Assembly: GCA_037176905.1 (NCBI GenBank)
Contig: JBBBWG010027845.1
Location: 3,054 to 57,699, forward strand
Source of the DNA: Azolla pinnata
Lineage: Eukaryota; Streptophyta; Polypodiopsida; Salviniales; Salviniaceae
Length of the DNA stretch: 54,646 nucleotides
Reading direction: 5' to 3'
Shown here piece after piece: positions 25,701 to 37,100 of the stretch (position 1 is the stretch's first letter; every line of letters begins with the position of its first letter). Both the position numbers and the translations under genes were made by a program. Under the pieces are notes generated by a model. The model searched no databases and was not told the DNA's origin. It saw only the letters and a program-made list of their open reading frames with translations.

Positions 25701-27791
25701 ATGGTATGAGCTAAAATGGAATTCCAAGAATATGTGCAAGAACTAAGGATATCAGATTCATTAATATCTAGGCTGAAAGAAATGAAGTAGAAAATAACAG
25801 CAATGGGACGAGAGATCAACAAATGTTAGGAAAGAAGCCTCTTGCCAAGGAATAAAATAAGCACTAGCTGGCCAGATTTAATTGTGCCCTGAACATTAAT
25901 TTTAACGTGGGGAAACTACTTTACTAGACAAGATTACTTTCACAAATGTGGAAGTGGAACACTACTTTCCAATTTGATAAAACCTAGGAGGTACATCTGT
26001 AGGCATAATGCAATGCCCTTTCTGCTTATGCTCCAAATTATGGAACTGTTCTTAGCTATAGTTATGCTAAGATTTTTTTCTCAACCAAAACTTTTGGCTG
26101 CAGGTACTGGAAGCTGTCATTGCTTGTGCATCCAGACAAATGTACACATCCTCGAGCTCATGAGGCATTCACAGCACTGAATAAAGCGTTTAAAGATCTT
26201 CAAGATCCTGTACAAGTAAGTTGACAATCTGTTCTTGTATATGACCAGGCAAATTTCCTGGTAGCCTTTTGAGCTTATGTTCTACTATTTTGGACTTAAA
26301 TTTATTTTCTTTTATTTGTACAGCGATCTATAATTGATAAGGAGGTCGAGGACAAAGAGACAAGGGAGGAATTTGAGGTACTTTTGGCCATTGAAATTGT
26401 TCTGTTCCTTCTGTTTGACTGAAAGTACCAAGTCATAATTAATCCGATCAAATTATTCATCTTGACTGAAAGTAAAATACATATATTGTATAGGATCAGA
26501 AGATGCCTTGTTTGAATGTTTGAATATGGTATGCCTATGCAGGCTGAGCAGAAGGCAAAAAGAGAAGCAGCTCAATGGCGTAAACTACGAGGTTTTGATA
26601 TTTTAAGATTAAACTAAAGATAGATATAAGAGGTGTCTTTTAAGAGTCCAGAAGATGTATTCTGTCTGCAGAATGAATCTGAGCCCATGGGGAGGATGAG
26701 ACTTGGGCATTTCAATCCTGTGTCTTGATTATATAAAGTTTAATCACTAAGACAAAAAGGATGTGATAGAGACTGTTCTCATGGATATGCTTATGCTCAT
26801 TCATGGATATGGTATTCTATCATTGTATAGTATTTGTATTTTTATGCTTAATAACTTTTTCCTACTTTTAGGTGAATCATTACCTGGTGATGAGGAATTT
26901 TTGGATCCTCCAAAACCACTTACTCGAGATAAATGGATGACTGAACTGCCTCCAGAAAGGAAGGTAATATTTTACGGATGCAATATCAGGCTGTTTGAAA
27001 CTTAGTTTGTGTGCAGCATTCTTTCTATCCTTGAAACGGCTGTCTTTCTTAGTGTTAATTTTCTTTAGATTGTTTATGTAGACATGGCTATTTAGAGAGG
27101 AGGTATTGTTAGATAGAGACATGACTCTCTTATGTTACTCTGACTCTGATCATATTAACTTTTCACATTTCACCAGAATGCCGTTGTATCTATTTTTACT
27201 TGTTTGTATACAATATACTCTCAAATGTGCTGGCAACTTTACAGCCTGGTGTAGCCCCGATGCATTCCACATTTTTCAGCAAATCGACTAAGAGTGGCAG
27301 GGGTGATACAAGTGTATGGACAGACACTCCTGTGGAAAGGGCTGAGAAAGCAAAGATGGCGTAAGTAAAAACTAATTTACTTTTGTAATTGTGTCACATG
27401 TAAGTCATGAGTTTGAAGCATTTTTTCGTCCTTCAATGCAAGTTACTTGGAAGCATACAACCAAGCATCACTGACATCAGGACGAGAGGAGATCAGCAAT
27501 CGCAACCCTGAGACAGCAGATATTATTGACCAATTTAATATGGTAAAACGTGGATCCTCACTTGTTGAGAAGTACCAAGCTGAGCAATCAAAGAAAGTTA
27601 AGAAAGAAAGAAAGAAAGAAATGTCGGTATCAGCACCACCTGAGTGGACTGAAGCCCATCCTTGGAAACCTTGGGATCGAGAAAAGGACTTAGTGGCAGG
27701 TAGGAAAACTGTAAATTTGGACAAGAAAAGTATGGGGGAGGGTTTAAGTTCGAGATTCTCATCGTCTTCTACGGAACGGAGTTTTCTTTGA
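22789..27791 (+). CDS. J-domain protein with GPALPP motif and DUF3752-like C-terminus
   Basis: Eleven exons give 613 aa: 22789-23244, 24065-24408, 24637-24714, 25007-25109, 25207-25295, 26104-26215, 26324-26377, 26543-26591, 26872-26963, 27245-27360, 27443-27791. All are in frame; the last acceptor is AAG. The N-terminal 150 residues are a highly basic Arg/Lys/Ser/Glu region, suggesting nuclear location. A GPSMPS motif (about 270-275) is the signature of GPALPP proteins. A J domain (about 338-392) carries the HPD motif (H366-P367-D368) needed to stimulate Hsp70 ATPase. The C-terminal part ([15 protein letters not shown], then [35 protein letters not shown]) matches the DUF3752 domain of GPALPP1. 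The same J-plus-DUF3752 arrangement is, as I recall, found in other plants. The role is unproven; a nuclear co-chaperone linked to RNA processing is a reasonable guess. Confidence 0.92.
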
Positions 27792-29011
27792 TGTTTATAT
27801 GAGTTCTGGGGGTTGGTACAACAGAAGATTATTTGAATCTTGCCTCCTCGGCTATCTGCTGGTGAGTTGCCCTTATCCATTGTATGCTATGAGCGTATGC
27901 TAGATTGTGAAGGTTAGGGGCTTTGGTTGCAAGCCAAACACTGGTTAATCCAAAATGTGCACCTATGAACAGTATGAGGCGGGTTATTTAACAGGCATAC
28001 CAATCAGTTTGATTACATGGGTGTATCATCTATGGATCACAATATCTGACAACCAAAGCAAGGTCCGTTCTAGTTCGTGGATTGGGCTGGGGTTGCATAT
28101 TTTGTTTCAGTATAGGCATATGGGAATTGCAGTATTTGTGAAACTGACTGAACCCATGCGGGAAGGTGTAACTACATTTCCTGCCCCAATCATTGCATCT
28201 GTTGCCTTGCAGTTTATTAACCAAATCCACACTTTGTACATTGTTCTATCTGTATTGTAAGTGAACAGCGAGGTGGTCATCAAAGAAGAGTTTGAGTAGC
28301 TTTGATGAAACTGTTATCATTTAACATGTTAAAAAAAAAATCAGGTTTTGTGTTTGTTTGCATCTTTATCATGTTTATGCTGAAAACTATGTTTACATGC
28401 AAGCAAAAAGTAAGCTGTTATGGTGAAGATGGAATGCTTCAAAAGGCTTTTGTTATGTTGATTTTAAGAAAAAATCAAAACAACTTCTCTGCATCGTTGG
28501 CAAAATGATGTTAAGCTCTATCTCTGTTGAAGGTTAAGTATATAATGCTTTTAGAGTGTAAATCAACATAACAAGATTTTCCTACAGGTGTAGCTCTTTT
28601 CAGGTTGCGTTGCCGTGTAGTTTTGACCTAGAGAATGTTCTGATCCATGAAGAGTGACATGCACGAAACAATTGTCAAATTGACAGCTTCCAACGGCATG
28701 TCCGAGGCACGATGCCGAGCATTGCCTTGCACGTCGTTGTTCGTCAGGCGAATGCAACAGATGGATAGATAGCCCATCATCCGGAAGGAAGAAGAGAAAA
28801 AAGTCGGGTCAACACCGTGGGTTAGAAGAAGATATCCTTGCTATCATTGTGGATTGGTTTCGAGATTGGCCGAGTCTTCTGCCTATATGTTCGTTCCAGG
28901 GACGATCTCCCAAAAAAACGAGGTCACGCCAGTGGCATCATCTAGGCAAAGTTTCTGTTCTGTTTGTAAAATCAATGGGCCAAAAGAGTTCCATAACACT
29001 TCTCCATGTTA

Positions 29012-29057
<46 letters not shown>

Positions 29058-29500
29058 TATCTAAGTTGTTGCTCATGTCTCGCAACACCATTTGTGTAAA
29101 TAGGAGGCAGTACAATCTGTACGACAGAACGAGATATCGGTGTACACTTCCGTATCATTTCTGCATCTGTACATGTTAGCGCCATCTATCTGACAGCAGC
29201 AGGACAGATGCCAGACGCGTGCACGTACATACATGCAAGTACGAGCGCGAATACGGGTACGGATACGGATACGGATACGGATACGGATGAGCAATGCATC
29301 GACCGGTTCGTGGCCGCGTGATCGTTCCGCGTGCTGCCGGGAGAATACAGAACGGATCGGATCGATGGCGAAAATGAAATGGGACGAATGAACCAATGAA
29401 GACAGCAAATGATATGCAGATAGATGACAAGGAGATCAGAAAGAGGGAATAAACTGAACGCAGAAAGAGAATAAACTGCGTTGGGGCGAGGGCTAGAAAT
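27792..29500. other. 3' region of the J-domain gene and intergenic sequence
   Basis: No gene was recognised. A 101-codon frame at 27955-28260 has no family resemblance and lies where the 3' UTR would be. Simple repeats: (GA)n at about 29019-29048 and a GGATAC hexamer run at about 29257-29289. Confidence 0.5.
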
Positions 29501-31790
29501 AGGATTTCCGAAAACTATAGGCCTCACAGAATAAAACCATTTCCTTCTTCTTCTTCTTCTTCTTCTTCCTGCTTCATTCCTCTTCTTCTTCTTCTTCTTC
29601 TTCTGCTTCTGCTGCTGCTGCATCGTTTCTGCGCCGTCTTTCCTGCGGGTTCCCGCCCCTGCTGTGGCCCTGAGGATCTCCTCCCCTACCGCCCGCCCCC
29701 GCCTCTCGCGCTTCTCCCGCCCCACCCTTCCATCCAGCCACGCACCTTCTCCGTCCAACGGGAAAACAAAAGAAGAAACAACCGGCAGAGAAGAAAAGGA
29801 GATCCGATACACCGCGCGCGTGAGTGTGCTTGCGTCAGGAGAGGTATGTATGCTAGCTTCCTTCTGATCTTCGCGGGTACGCCTTCCTTTTCTATGCATT
29901 GGATCTCCATTCTCTCTTTGTGCATTGTGTTGGGGACGGGGTAGGGAAAAAGGGAGGGCCTTCGTCGGAAGAGGCGATGACGCGTGTTTGATCTCCATTG
30001 TGTGCTTCGCAGAGTGCCCTCTTCGAATATGAGAAATTCTACCCGTTCATGCCTGTGCTCTATCTCTTTGTACTTCTGCGAGTTCCTTCTCTGCAAAAAT
30101 TACTTCTTTTTGCACTACTATTATGAGCAGGAAACTAAAGGGTTTGTGAAATTTGGTGTTTTATCTCTGATCTGTTTACCTTTTGTCCTCTTGATCCCCT
30201 CTACCTGTTTTTGCATTGGATGAATGTGAGGGGGAGAGATTAGTATTTCAGAAGTTGAGGTGTATTTTTTGTATTCATTGTGTGTAGTTGCGTGCTCTTG
30301 CTTTTTTCAATGTTCTGAAGAGTATGTTTTCGAGGATGAGAAATTCTAGTGCATGGGAATCAATTGCACGCTCCTTTGCCGCACAAATGATCTATAAGTT
30401 TATTTCCACGTCTGTGGTACCTTATGGGTGTTTTTTCTGTGGGTTCTTTATCTTCTGTCATTTTGATACCTTTTTTTGCATTGTGTAAAGACGAGGGAGA
30501 GAAATTAGGGGTCCGACAGGAGGAAGTAAAGGATGTTTATATCTCTGTTTTGTATTTTACATTCTCTGCCTTCTTATATTCTGCAGAGTGATATTTATGT
30601 AGTCGAGGAAGTTTAGGATTTGGGAACAAATCTTGCATGTGCTTCATCTGTGTGTTCTTTTTATACATGTTCCTTACCTGTGAGGATTACTTGTTTGCCT
30701 GGTTTACGAAATTTGTTGTTGTATCCCTAATCTGTTTATACACTGTGTAGCAATTTCGTTTCTTTACCATATTTAGCTACTGGAATCAATTCTTTCTGTT
30801 TGTTTGGCATGCCCGTATGTCTCACTTATGAAGAAAAACTAGCATTTGGCTCGGAATTCAATACATTCTGTAGTATATCTGGAAGAAATTTAGGTATTGG
30901 AAATATTACATTCTGTACTTCTGATGTTTCTCTTCTGCATAATGATATCTTACCTGGACGAAACTTAGGTATTGGAATTGAATCATTTTTCTTCTGAAGC
31001 ATATTCCTATTTCTGCACAGTAAGTCAACCCGTGAAGAGAGATTGGGGTTTGTGTTTATATTTCCGAATAGTAATTTCGCCTAGAAGTAATTTAAATATT
31101 AGAATCAATGGCATGTTATTTTTCTTTACAGTAAGTTCACCCTTGAAGAGAGATAGATTAGGATTTGTGAGCAGTGAATGCATGCATGTGTTTTATCTTT
31201 GTTCCTTTGTACCTTTGTTATCACCAGAACAATATACTCATCAAGAAGAAGAATGGATTCTGGAAGCAGAAAAGTGTATAACTTTATTGTTATGGCGCAA
31301 TCAATTGCTTCTCTCTGCTTTTCTGATTTCATTGTGATGAATGCACTATTCAGAGGAAGTAACACAGGTTTCTTTTTTGTTCTGTTTTACAGTAATTGGG
31401 CAGTTCCAGTTTCATTTCATTTCTCTTTTGTATGATCTGCAAAATCTGTGAATGGAATTTTATCAAAGATTGTGGGGTTTCGAGAAAAATTAGCCTGCCA
31501 TGCTGTTCAACCCTTGTAATTTTTACGCATTAGCCGTAGAAGTAGTAGGAGTAGGAGGAGATAATTTTCAGGGCTCAAACCTCACCACTTGGTGGGAGAG
31601 TCTATACAAAAGCTCTAATGTCGGGATAAAATCTATCATATTATCTTTCAAAGACAAGAGCCCATTTGCTCTACCCCTTCTGATCCTAAGGGATAAAGGT
31701 GGAGGTTGAAAGAGAGCATACATAGGAAAAAAACAAGGACTCTCTATTGGAGGAAAGGGAAGTATCTCAATTTTCTGTTGTAATCACGTT
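29501..31790 (+). promoter_or_regulatory. probable 5' UTR and leader intron of the RING gene
   Basis: TTC microsatellites (29541-29568 and 29580-29604) and a C-rich segment precede a donor-like AGGTATGT near 29842, mirroring the J-domain gene. From about 29860 to 30760 the sequence consists of roughly 280-bp degenerate tandem copies (listed separately). A second set of shorter echoes around 30880-31170 repeats AAATTTAGGTATTGGAA-like and GTGAAGAGAGAT-like phrases. The acceptor must lie before 31791 but cannot be fixed by eye. Confidence 0.5.
29862..30760 (+). repeat. ~280-bp degenerate tandem repeat in the RING gene leader
   Basis: The anchor TGCATTG(T/G)(G/A)TG occurs near 29920, 30211 and 30477, each time followed by a G-rich GAGGGAGA-like run. 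GATGAGAAATTCTA-like phrases occur near 30030 and 30335. GTTT(G/A)(T/C)GAAATTTG followed by a TGTT...ATC phrase occurs near 30142 and again 560 bp (two units) further on, near 30702. Three to four copies are present. A single related copy sits in the leader of the J-domain gene (22455-22585). Confidence 0.7.
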
Positions 31791-32990
31791 ATGGAAGGAC
31801 ACGATTCCTCAGAGGATGCAACCTGTGCAAATGTGGTAGTTAAGTATGCCCATATCCCTGGGTTGGAGAATTCGGATGCTACTTGCTCTGTGGTGGCTAA
31901 TATGAAAGATTCAAAAGCTGAGGATCATGCGGAAAAGCAAGTTCATCGAGGACATAAGAAAGCTATTGCTTTTGACGCTGATCATCCTTTATGTGATGGG
32001 GAACGTTCTCATCCAGAAGCAAGGTTGGTTATTGAAAATGAAATGTGCAAGGGCCTTCATAGCATGGGTATAGGAGAGCAAGTCAACCATGAGGATGAAT
32101 ACCCAGTATGTATCAAAATCTTTCAGCACAGCCAAAATTTTCCTGTAATGCTGATGGTCTTTGGTGCAAAGGAAGAACGTAATGGATTTCTTGGTTTACA
32201 GGAAAGGAAAAACCTACCTGAGGTGCAGCTTAACATGAAAGATGAGATCTGTGCTATATGCCATGATCGGATAAAGGTGAAAGAGGCTTCTCAGATCCAA
32301 GGGTGTGAACATACATACTGGTAAAATTCAACTAATGAGTTATCATTGTAATCTCCTGTCTAAAGCAGAATTTTTTGAGCTCACTTTCGTTTTTCTGTTT
32401 CATACTAACTCATAATAATGCAGTGTAACTTGCATTCTTCGTTGGGCATCCTACAAAAAGGAACCATGGTGTCCCCAATGCAGGCTTCCCTTCAGTTTCC
32501 TTTATGTGTACAAGGCATTGGATGGAACGTAAGTTAAGCCTGATATTAATTCCCTCAGTTTACGAATATCTTCCCATTCCACCTTGTCTCATAAATATTC
32601 TTTTTCCATATCTTGTCATACTGTAGCATTTCTGACTACATGTTCGAGGAAAGTGTGTGCCTTCTGTTAAGGGCTTTTTGGTTCAAGCCGTTGATAGTTG
32701 AAGATGTGGAGGAACAAGATGATTATCAAGATGACTATGATGTGTATGAGGAGTGCTTCTATCCGACCAATGTACGCCTAGGTAATAGAAGATGGGGTGA
32801 TACGGGATATGTCCGAGGAGGTCGTAGAGAGGCAAGGCCAGTTGGTGTTAGACAGGTTAATTCTACAATCAATGGTGGAAGCTCATCGAGCCATGGTAAG
32901 GGTAAAGAACCTGCCAAAGAAGTTATTGGCCGGCGTGCTCTTCGTGCTCAAAAGCGTCAGCAGATTGATCAGATGGCAGCCAAGAAGTAG
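31791..32990 (+). CDS. RING-HC zinc-finger protein, putative E3 ubiquitin ligase
   Basis: Three exons give 332 aa: 31791-32320, 32424-32528, 32627-32990, all GT-AG and in frame. A canonical C3HC4 RING (C154, C157, C172, H174, C177, C180, C193, C196) is split by intron 1 between the bases of the C177 codon. RING-HC domains bind E2 enzymes and transfer ubiquitin. After the RING comes a conserved-looking FSFLYVYKALDG/ISDYMFEESVCLLLRAFWF region, then an acidic stretch (EDVEEQDDYQDDYDVYEE) and a Gly/Arg- then Lys-rich tail. Plants have a small family of RING/U-box superfamily proteins with this order. The N-terminal 150 residues have no recognised domain. The start is the only ATG that keeps the long first exon. 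Substrates are unknown. Confidence 0.9.
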
Positions 32991-33478
32991 CCGAATTTCT
33001 TGTGCTTTGTGAGCTGCTTAGAGAAGAGAATCAGAAGGAAAATATCTTAATAAGATGCCAGCCAAGGCTTTGTGGAAGTAGTAAATCTGCATGATAAAGC
33101 AAAACTTTGGGCCACTCAATAAGGAGTGGAAATAACGTAGCTACTATTTACTTTCTTATTAGTGCTAGCATCAAGGATTTGTCTATGATGCACCAGACGT
33201 GTTATGTACCATCAAAAACCAAGGCTTTTTTACAGATCAATTAGCTGGTTGCTGCTTGATATGTAGATTGCTTGTAATCACGAAATAACTATTGCATGTT
33301 TTTCTCTGTATTGTGTAAGAAGCCGTTGTATGTATGTTCTGATGAAATAGAAGATTGTAGTTAGTGTGTATCCATAATGCCTCCTGTGCTTCTGTTTAAG
33401 GTCAACTGTGCATCTGGGCAAACATGCTGTTGAGCTGTTATTTGGCAGTAAATTGTGTGATGCCTTTACTTCCCCAAC
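32991..33478. other. 3' UTR of the RING gene and intergenic sequence
   Basis: TAG at 32988-32990 is followed by AT-rich sequence with no other gene. It runs into the assembly gap. Confidence 0.6.
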
Positions 33479-33578
33479 NNNNNNNNNNNNNNNNNNNNNN
33501 NNNNNNNNNNNNNNNNNNNNNNNNNNNNNNNNNNNNNNNNNNNNNNNNNNNNNNNNNNNNNNNNNNNNNNNNNNNNNN
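33479..33578. other. assembly gap (100 N)
   Basis: Exactly 100 unknown bases, the usual placeholder for a gap of unknown size. The ten bases before it (CTTCCCCAAC) are identical to the ten bases after it, so the contigs may really overlap. Confidence 0.95.
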
Positions 33579-34164
33579 CTTCCCCAACCTGTCATTTGGA
33601 AGTTTACTGGTTGGCTTGACCAAGAAAAGTTTCCAAAGGTTGCTGAGTACATGCTTTGAGGGTTAAGGAGCTAACTAACGGGTATAATCAAACTGTATTG
33701 CCAAAAACGTAGAGAATAAATGAAACCATGCAACGAGCATCTAGTTAAAACCATAAATCAAACCATGTGGTTCAAGAATCATACATAGAGTCGATGGTTC
33801 CCAAAACACTGCACAAAATCGGACTGAATGGTTTCAACAATCAATAAACTAGGCTATATCTTGGATTTTATACGTTATACTTCGAGTAAACAATGATAAT
33901 CGACTTCGACATCAACATTAAGAATACGTACATATATACACTCACTAATCGCAACCTCATGTTGCTACACGCTTGGCGCAAAGTATAGCACAACGAACTG
34001 ATTTCCTGTTGTGAAAGGTTTACAAATCATAAGGGATGGATGATCAATATACATTTTACATTTTCTCAGGCACTTTTATTGTGTATACAAAGAGAATCGG
34101 TGTGACAAAATGGGATTTGAAATCGAGGGTTGTAGCAGTAGCAGCAACAGTCATTAGTGGTGTA
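33579..34164. other. 3' flank of the XLG gene
   Basis: No gene was recognised between the gap and the stop codon of the XLG gene at 34165. It would contain the XLG 3' UTR. Confidence 0.6.
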
Positions 34165-37100
34165 TCAATGCAACTCTGTAGTTGTAGTGCACGTCGACTC
34201 CTCCACCATGTCCAATGCCTGTGCACCTTTCCTCTCCTCTTCCCAATCTATCACAGACTTGACGTACCAAAGCGCGTCCTCAACCATGGATTTCTGATGG
34301 GCATTCATCTTGAACGTGAACAGCTTCTCACCAGTAGCTGCAGTGTAAAGTTGCTTGAACTTGTGGGCAATGTACGCGTATGCCGGCTGCGCGACGTGAT
34401 CTGCGGAAGATCTGGCGGATGGCACAGGATTGAAAGTCGAGAACCACTCGCAGGTTGTGATCGGGGCTTCAAGAGCTTTCTGCTCAAATGCATCGTATTT
34501 GTTGAGGAAAAGCAGGATCGGCTTCCCTTGGAAACACGGGTAACTGAGGATGCTCTCGAACAGCTCCCTGGTCACCATCATCTTGTTCTTGGGTTGAGAT
34601 AATTCATCGGCTGTTGCTGTCGATGATGATGATGATGATGTTGTTGTTGTTGCTGTTGTCGACAACATCTGGTTGTATGCATCCAAACCCACACAAAATA
34701 TCACAGCATTTATGTCTTCGAACATGTCCAACCATTTCTGCACCCCGTCGAGCATCCCATTCACATTGATCCGGATGAGATGATACCTTTAACGCATAAG
34801 AGGTAAGAACAGAAAAGAAAAAAACACAAGATTTAAGGGAGATGATTCTGTTAATGCATTAGATTAAGGGGAAACGCATTAGATTCTGTTAAGGGAGATG
34901 ATTCTGTTAAAGAGGGATCCGAAGCTTCGAGCTTCACGCATAATTTCCTCTTCACGCTTTCCTGGTCCGAGAAATGCGAACTGATTTCTTGTTTCTTACC
35001 TTGTTTTCTCGACAAGACTGTGCTCTTTGTTGTCTAGCGGCCTTGAGCTCAAAAATGATCTACCCTCCAGGGAAAACTCCACCTCCACAAACCCTAAACC
35101 ATCTCTAGTCCCTTCTGCATAGAGGATGTCATTCTCAGAGAGCTCGTAATCAGGTGATGACATCTCGACTACCTGTAGGAAAGTCCTGTCTCAGGGTTTG
35201 AATATCAGCATGGACAGGAATTTTATTTTAAAGACTTCTAGAGTAAAAACCCATCATTTCTTTGCAGGAAAACGTTGATTCATCACTTCTAAACCCTAAA
35301 CCCTTAAAGCTTAACCCTAAAACTAGTAGCCAAATTTTGAAACAAGGGATGAGATCGTTACTTTGTCGAGAAAATACCCTGCAGCTTCAGGCAACACGTG
35401 TAATTCTGATCTTCTCTGGTATGTAGCTTGAATTGCTGGATCTTTCCAGATCTCTTCAACTCTTGGTGCATACTCGCGAGTGGCTGCAGGGAAGTACATA
35501 TCAAACTCTCCCTTTACCATTATATCAAGGAAAAAATCCGCTTTTGCTTTCAATTTCTCATTGATGCTAAAACCATTCTTCCCGTCCAACATATCATCCA
35601 TACCTAATAAAAAAACCATTCCAAAAAGAACTCTTCTTCAAGGTAGGTCATATAGTATAGTCAAAACCAACTACTGGTAGTTAAGGATTATAGTTTTATA
35701 AAAGTCAAACGGAAGAAAAAAAAACATTTCATATGGATGAGATCAACAAGCAGAAGATTTGATTTCATTCTATCCTTCTCAAATAAAAACTGTTTGAATA
35801 TTCTATTTCCAATATCTCACTTTTGAAGATGAGAAATGAAAAAAGGATGAATACATGCTAATCTCACCTGCACTTCTTTTCATGTTTTCTTCATCTTCAA
35901 AACGTTCACGTGCTTCCAATAGTATGATGATGTACTTATAGATGTCCCTTTGAATCATCAACTTCAGGTTGTGCACTTCTGCCGGGGTAAAATCATTATA
36001 TAGGAGCTTCACCTGATTCATTCATACAAAACCAAAAAGAAAACAACATGAACAAAGTGGTAGCAATAAGATTCTTTAAAATGAAAAAGAAACATATCAT
36101 ATCTTCTCGAATACACATCTAACTATACTGATTCTATCCCATTCACAAACTTCTATATCCAGGAAATACTTTGGACCATTTTTCATATGGACTAAATTGA
36201 GAAAACATCAGGATCCCAATACATATATCTTAGAAATATTCTGAAAACTTAAAAATCCCATTTGTTGAGAATTGTGTATTACAGCTCCAAAAAATTCAAG
36301 CCAAACTTTTTGAACATTTTCTTGATGCTCAACCCATGGCCAAGGGGCTGCAGATATGCATTGCTCAGACTTCTTAATAGAGGAGCCTAAGTTTTCGGTT
36401 AGGTATTGTGTATAACGGTTATGACATAATATGAAGAAAACAATTAGACTATTTTAGCTACAGTTATAAATGATCTCCACGTCAAGTGAAACTATAATAT
36501 CTAAAAATGGTAACCTACCTGCTTAAAAATAGCACTCGTCCCTGAGCCAGGAAACCCTAAAAGTAGAATCTTGTAGGACTTCTCCTGCGCTAGAAATATT
36601 GTTCCATCAGAACTGGGATCCCTGGGCCCCACAGATTGACTATTAGGTGTCGGCAATGAAAACAGTGGATACAGAAACTTTGATGTGGGCTGCAAATAAA
36701 AGCAGAAAAAAAGAGGACACAAATTGAGCTCGTGATTCGTTTTAAAAGGAAAAAGAGGGAAGAAATCTTTAAAAAACAAGGGAACTAAATCTCATGGAAA
36801 TTGTCGGCCTTGATAAACAGATGAAATTTCTATGATCGTCTTCTTCTTTACCGTGTTCCAAATGTTTCCAAGAGAATTGTTCTGACCCTCTCCCTTGTAT
36901 GCACCATTTGGATCGACCCATAGACGTGTGGTGGGTGGGCACTGTACATTCAACAACTGCATGTACATCGAGTCAAAACACATAATTTTCCAAGTTTCTC
37001 TCATGATTCATACAGAAGAAAATGAGAAACTTAAGCAAATCAAGTGATCCACAAAAGGAAAAAAAAAAGGCTATCCTATAATACCGTGAGCACTTTCAAT

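Noticed and set aside
27955..28260. 101-codon frame after the J-domain gene
   Set aside because: No family resemblance, and its position fits a 3' UTR.
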